DNA of 6,988 bases, taken from contig JAJFLD010000218.1 in NCBI GenBank assembly GCA_021772875.1, positions 1 through 6,988 on the forward strand, written 5' to 3'. Position numbers and translations under genes: made by a program. Of the stretch, positions 5,600 through 6,988 are shown one piece after another; position 1 is the stretch's first letter, and every line of letters begins with the position of its first letter. The notes under the pieces are model-generated. The model was not told the origin of the DNA. It ran no database searches and saw only the letters and a program-made list of their open reading frames with translations. The stretch is from Ghiorsea sp. Its GTDB lineage: Bacteria > Pseudomonadota > Zetaproteobacteria > Mariprofundales > Mariprofundaceae.

Positions 5600-5865
5600 A
5601 TAAAGTCGCTTTGATTCAAACCCAACTCGAGGCCAGCTTTCGCCCTGAGCACCTTGAAATCATTGATGAATCGTATAAACATGCTGGACATGAAGGCGCA
5701 AAAGATGGCGGCGGTCATTTTGTTGTGCGTATTGTTTCTGATGTATTCGAAGGTAAATCGCGTGTAGCTCGCCATCGTATGGTAAATGATGCGACCCGGC
5801 ATTTGTTTGGTGACACTATCCATGCCTTAAGTATACAAGCTAAAACATCCAAGGAAACCACGTGA
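5596..5865 (+). CDS. BolA family protein
   Basis: BolA-fold protein of 89 residues, usual length. The class partners monothiol glutaredoxins in iron-sulfur cluster handling, and some members bind DNA and affect cell shape or stress response; cytosolic. Conserved blocks are LEASFRPEHLEIIDES (11-26), HAGHEGAKDGGGHFVVRIVSD (29-49, in two parts), the loop FEGKSRVARHRMV (51-63) and the C-terminal IHALSIQA (75-82). His60 in the RHR loop and His76 in the IHAL strand are the expected cluster or metal ligands. The ATG sits in the yhbY stop (ATGA), and its own stop overlaps the peptidase start (GTGA), so it is the coupled middle gene of the operon. It has no strong ribosome site of its own. It resembles the long-loop BolA group more than IbaG, but I would not assign a gene symbol on that alone. 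Confidence 0.93.
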   Translation: MNKVALIQTQLEASFRPEHLEIIDESYKHAGHEGAKDGGGHFVVRIVSDVFEGKSRVARHRMVNDATRHLFGDTIHALSIQAKTSKETT

Positions 5866-6988
5866 AAACTGCAAAGCTATTGATCTCTGGATCCGAACAC
5901 CATGCTGATATGTTGTATGTTTCAGGTATTTTTGTGCCCGATGCTTTTATCGTGATTGGCATTGAAGAAAACCAACAAACCATATGGCATGGTTTATTTT
6001 CTCCACTTGAAGTTGATCGTGCGAAAGCAGACTCTAAACTTCACCACGTACACCTAGATTCGACTTGGCACGAAAAAGCTGAACAACATGGTTGGAAGAA
6101 AAGCCTCTCTACTGCTGCTGCTGCCTTTTTAAGCGCACAAGATGTTTCCACAGTACTTGTACCCGCAGATTTTTCTTTGTTATATGCCGATGAATTGCGT
6201 GAATTAGGGTTTCAAATAAGCCCCAGCCCTGCAAGCTTATTTCCAGAACGTATCATCAAATCAGAAGCTGAAATTGAACAACTCACCCTTGCTGAGCGCC
6301 TCACCAAAAATGCGATGCAGCAAGCCGAACATTTTATTGCGGCATGTGGCATCAGTGATCAAGCTGTTGTAATTTACCCTGCGGGACATGAAAAAGAGGG
6401 GCAACCAGTCACCTCTGAGGCTATTCGCGCTGTCATTGAAACATACCTTATCGCTCAAGGCGCTGTGCCATCACACACCATCGTTGCTTGCGGACAACAA
6501 GCTGCTGACCCACATCAAATGGGTTCCGGCATTATCCATGCCCATCAGTCTATCATCATTGATATTTTTCCTCGTTTGGTAAGCACTGGTTACTGGGGAG
6601 ACATGACACGTACTTATGTAAAAGGCAAAGCATCAAAAGCATTAAAACATATGTACCAAACAGTATTGGAAGGACAAGATATTGGCTTAAACATGGTCCG
6701 CAGTGGTGCCGATACCGCCATCATTCATCAAAACATCACAAACCACTTTGATCAGCAAGGCTTCAAAACAGGCATCATCAATGGCAAACAAGGTGGTTTT
6801 TTTCACGGCACAGGGCATGGCGTTGGCCTAGATATTCATGAAGCGCCACGGGTCTCTAAAAACGGCTCCATACTCGAAGAGCGGCAAGTCATCACCATAG
6901 AACCAGGTTTATATTACGCTGACATGGGAGGCGTACGTCTCGAAGACTTGGTAGTCGTACGAAAACACGGTTGCGATAATCTCACCCA
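5862..6988 (+). CDS. M24 family metallopeptidase (aminopeptidase P-like), C-terminus cut by right edge
   Basis: Pita-bread-fold metallopeptidase; family members remove N-terminal residues before proline or split Xaa-Pro dipeptides using two metal ions. 375 codons are present. Residues 1-130 form a creatinase-like N-terminal domain; the catalytic domain follows from about 135. All five expected metal ligands are visible: Asp234, Asp247, His319 (in HGTGHGVG), Glu347 (ITIEPGLY) and Glu361 (GGVRLEDLVVV), with helper His226 and His326. The first two ligands are separated by 12 residues (DIFPR to WGDMTRTY) rather than the more usual ten, marking a distinct subgroup. The start is GTG at 5862, overlapping the BolA stop (GTGA), with AAGGA six bases upstream. 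No signal peptide, so cytosolic. Only the extreme C-terminus is missing. Peptidase activity is likely; prolidase versus aminopeptidase P specificity is open. Confidence 0.9.
   Translation, partial: MKTAKLLISGSEHHADMLYVSGIFVPDAFIVIGIEENQQTIWHGLFSPLEVDRAKADSKLHHVHLDSTWHEKAEQHGWKKSLSTAAAAFLSAQDVSTVLVPADFSLLYADELRELGFQISPSPASLFPERIIKSEAEIEQLTLAERLTKNAMQQAEHFIAACGISDQAVVIYPAGHEKEGQPVTSEAIRAVIETYLIAQGAVPSHTIVACGQQAADPHQMGSGIIHAHQSIIIDIFPRLVSTGYWGDMTRTYVKGKASKALKHMYQTVLEGQDIGLNMVRSGADTAIIHQNITNHFDQQGFKTGIINGKQGGFFHGTGHGVGLDIHEAPRVSKNGSILEERQVITIEPGLYYADMGGVRLEDLVVVRKHGCDNLT

Noticed and set aside
5539..5823. 94-codon minus-strand open frame across yhbY and bolA
   Set aside because: It is antisense to two well-recognised genes and has no coding character of its own.
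6108..6122. CTG/GCT trinucleotide repeat
   Set aside because: It encodes a short alanine run in a helix of the peptidase N-terminal domain. It is too short to suggest an unstable repeat.
1..6988. Defence island, mobile element, CRISPR or tRNA content
   Set aside because: Every gene except the small lipoprotein has a housekeeping or signalling assignment or falls in a known family. Junctions are tight, and I found no transposase, integrase, direct-repeat array or tRNA-like sequence.

Overview
The window is a gene-dense stretch of a Gram-negative bacterial chromosome. It holds eleven protein genes, two of them cut by the window edges, with short or overlapping junctions. There are no RNA genes, insertion sequences, CRISPR repeats or phage genes. 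Base composition is moderate and slightly AT-rich by eye. The gene set points to a proteobacterium: xseB-ispA, MutT, YhbY, BolA, a YeaD-type mutarotase and a lipobox lipoprotein. I cannot fix the class. Gammaproteobacteria or a neighbouring lineage such as Zetaproteobacteria would fit, but this is a guess.

Left block, all on the minus strand (1-3495): transcription appears to start near 3520. It runs hisS (histidyl-tRNA synthetase), then a hexose-6-phosphate mutarotase, then a DUF2461 protein, with a 7-base overlap at the first junction and a 5-base gap at the second. After a 75-base gap carrying two abutting palindromes come xseB (exonuclease VII small subunit) and ispA (farnesyl diphosphate synthase), which share one base. 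ispA runs off the left edge. The block mixes translation, sugar phosphate metabolism, DNA repair and isoprenoid synthesis, a housekeeping cluster rather than one pathway.

Middle (3496-5279): a MutT-type Nudix hydrolase is on the plus strand, divergent from hisS. It converges almost stop-to-stop on a 65-residue lipoprotein gene on the minus strand. Upstream of the lipoprotein, also minus, lies a diguanylate cyclase whose N-terminus is a Rossmann-type dinucleotide-binding domain. This is the most unusual gene here: it could tie cyclic-di-GMP production to a nicotinamide or other nucleotide cofactor.

Right block, plus strand (5315-6988): yhbY (ribosome assembly RNA-binding protein), a BolA-family gene and an M24 metallopeptidase. 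Each pair overlaps by 4 bases, so they form a translationally coupled operon; the peptidase runs off the right edge. The yhbY promoter and the cyclase promoter appear to be back-to-back with -35 boxes sharing one base. That arrangement implies the cyclase starts inside its longest reading frame.

I see no defence island or clearly new multi-gene system. The points most worth following up are the Rossmann-GGDEF protein and its shared divergent promoter, the eight-cysteine insertion in HisRS, the M24 peptidase with unusual spacing between metal ligands, and the inverted repeats at 612-632 and 4292-4330.
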